Of a stretch of 64,000 nt of DNA, positions 63,090-64,000 are shown one piece after another. The DNA is taken from NCBI RefSeq assembly GCF_000717595.1, contig NZ_JNZO01000007.1:124001-188000 (forward strand), written 5' to 3'. Numbering within the stretch: the first letter of the stretch is position 1; the number at the start of each line of letters is the position of its first letter. Source of the stretch: Streptomyces flavochromogenes (lineage in GTDB: Bacteria > Actinomycetota > Actinomycetes > Streptomycetales > Streptomycetaceae). The notes below the pieces were generated by a model. The model saw nothing but the letters and a program-made list of their open reading frames with translations. It was not told the DNA's origin and did not search any database. A program made the translations under genes and the position numbers.

Positions 63090-63569
63090 TCAGCAGCCGC
63101 CCTCCGGGCCGGGGTCGACCAGGGCGGACAGCAGACCTCCGAGCACCTCGCGCTGTGCGGCGGTCAATGGAGCAAGGATGTCCTCTGCGGCCGCCCGGCG
63201 CGCGCTGCGCAGCTCCCGCAGCGTGGCGCGGCCCGCGTCGGTGAGCTCGATGCGCACCACCCGGCGGTTGCTCGGATCGGGCACCCGGCGCACCCGGTCG
63301 ACGGCCTCCAGGCCGTCGACGAGACTGGTCACCGCGCGCGGGACCACTTCGAGCCGGGCCGCGAGGTCGGCCATCCGGGGCGGCTCCCCGAAGTGTGCGA
63401 CCGTGCGGAGCAGCCTGGACTGGGCGGGCGTGATGCCGACCGGCTCCAGGTGGCGCTTCTGGATGCGGTGCAGACGCCGGGTGAGGCGCAGCAGCTGCTC
63501 GGCGAGGAGGCCGTCGGCGTCGGGTTCCCCCGAACGGCCGGGTCCGGTCGGGACGGCGGAGGTGCTCAT
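63090..63569 (-). CDS. MarR family transcriptional regulator
   Basis: A 159-aa winged-helix protein with the MarR pattern: helix around LLAEQLLRLTRRLHRIQKR, HTH in MADLAARLEVVPRAVTSLVDGLEAVDRVRRVPDPSNRRVV (wing with DxRxxx-like DPSNRR) and a C-terminal helix. It is divergent from an ABC exporter gene and shares inverted repeats with it, which suggests control of that exporter. It lies 37 bp upstream of the oxidoreductase gene in the same direction. Confidence 0.92.
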   Translation of the reverse strand: MSTSAVPTGPGRSGEPDADGLLAEQLLRLTRRLHRIQKRHLEPVGITPAQSRLLRTVAHFGEPPRMADLAARLEVVPRAVTSLVDGLEAVDRVRRVPDPSNRRVVRIELTDAGRATLRELRSARRAAAEDILAPLTAAQREVLGGLLSALVDPGPEGGC

Positions 63570-63594
63570 GCGGGAACAATATCAGGACCATGTT

Positions 63595-63617
63595 CATTGT
63601 GAGCATAGGTAACAATG
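63595..63617. promoter_or_regulatory. Probable MarR operator
   Basis: CATTGT (63595-63600) and ACAATG (63612-63617) are perfect inverted repeats 11 bases apart between the divergent genes. A TTGTGA (63598) and TAAGCT 18 bases later could form the exporter's promoter, overlapping the repeat. Confidence 0.6.
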
Positions 63618-63659
63618 AGCTAAGCTCTCATCGACATCGCCGAACCCTCGAAGGAGCCC

Positions 63660-64000
63660 ATGCGCCCCCACGACCAGTCCGACTGGACGCCCCCGCCCCG
63701 CGACTCCTCGCAGCCGAAGGAGCCCGCGCAGCTGCGGCGCATCCTGCGGCTCTTCCGTCCCTACCGTGCCCGCCTGGCGCTCGTCGGCCTTCTCGTCGGC
63801 GCCGCCTCGCTCGTCACCGTCGCCTCACCCTTCCTGCTCAAGGAGATCCTCGACACCGCGATCCCCCAGGGGCGCACCGGGCTGCTCAGCCTGCTCGCCC
63901 TCGGCATGATCGCCACCGCCGTGCTGACCAGCGTCTTCGGCGTGCTCCAGACCCTGATCTCCACCACCGTCGGCCAGCGCGTCATGCACGACCTGCGCAC
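63660..64000 (+). CDS. ABC exporter (partial, N-terminal)
   Basis: The first 113 residues are present: a hydrophilic, proline-rich start (DWTPPPRDSSQPKEPAQ), then RRILRLFRPYRARLALVGLLVG and further hydrophobic segments with QRVMHDLR, the transmembrane part of an ABC exporter half. The nucleotide-binding domain lies outside the window. ATG 63660 has AAGGAGCC upstream. It pairs with the divergent MarR gene, a common arrangement for drug-type exporters. Confidence 0.88.
   Translation, partial: MRPHDQSDWTPPPRDSSQPKEPAQLRRILRLFRPYRARLALVGLLVGAASLVTVASPFLLKEILDTAIPQGRTGLLSLLALGMIATAVLTSVFGVLQTLISTTVGQRVMHDLR

Overview
The window is chromosomal DNA from a high-G+C actinomycete, almost certainly a Streptomyces. 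The codon third positions are nearly all G or C, GTG and TTG starts are common, and many genes have Streptomyces-typical relatives (MurT/GatD, a single mce operon, CGNR regulator, DUF3048 lipoprotein, UreABCFGD without UreE). I see no rRNA, tRNA, CRISPR array, insertion sequence, prophage or attachment site. The layout is a mosaic of housekeeping genes and small accessory modules.

Left part (1-10.8 kb). A histidine-kinase tail is followed by a secreted NlpC/P60 cell-wall hydrolase under a recognisable c-di-AMP (ydaO-type) riboswitch. Next is an unusual divergent locus: a ClpP-like protein that keeps the serine but has lost the catalytic His and Asp, with a small partner gene, facing an orphan YefM/Phd antitoxin across a TGTACA-type operator. 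A TetR/membrane-protein pair and the complete urease operon ureABCFGD follow, then a secreted Tap-type peptidase.

Middle-left part (10.8-25.8 kb, mostly housekeeping): a nucleoside-diphosphate-sugar epimerase-like protein, a lysophosphatidate acyltransferase, a DUF3048 lipoprotein, a CtaG-type copper/oxidase assembly protein, 6-phosphofructokinase, the lipid II amidating pair GatD/MurT, peptide deformylase, a TetR/acyl-CoA dehydrogenase pair, an AlkD-like HEAT-repeat protein, a VOC protein, a cytochrome P450 and a PucR-type regulator.

Centre (26-42.3 kb): a large envelope module. Three secreted proteins run leftward from a 580-bp control region. From the same region a 12-kb mce transporter operon runs rightward: ATPase, two YrbE/MlaE permeases, six MCE proteins and four Mce-associated proteins that look like a duplicated two-gene unit. 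The control region carries repeated TTTGTC-N8-GACAAA-like palindromes.

Right part (42.3-64 kb): a CGNR regulator/MFS exporter pair, a PrmC-like methyltransferase overlapping a glutathione peroxidase, a Deinococcus-type RNA ligase, thioesterase II, a Ski2-like helicase, a YdjM-type membrane protein, a TetR/NAD(P)-binding protein pair sharing a long palindrome, and a heterodimeric ABC exporter with one degenerate ATP site. Two secreted glycan-acting proteins (PNGase A-like amidase and GH109-like oxidoreductase) converge next, followed by a large FAD/Fe-S D-lactate-type dehydrogenase. A MarR regulator divergent from an ABC exporter gene ends the window; the exporter is cut off.

All function calls rest on motif reading without database searches. 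Start codons were chosen from ribosome binding sites, signal peptides and overlaps.
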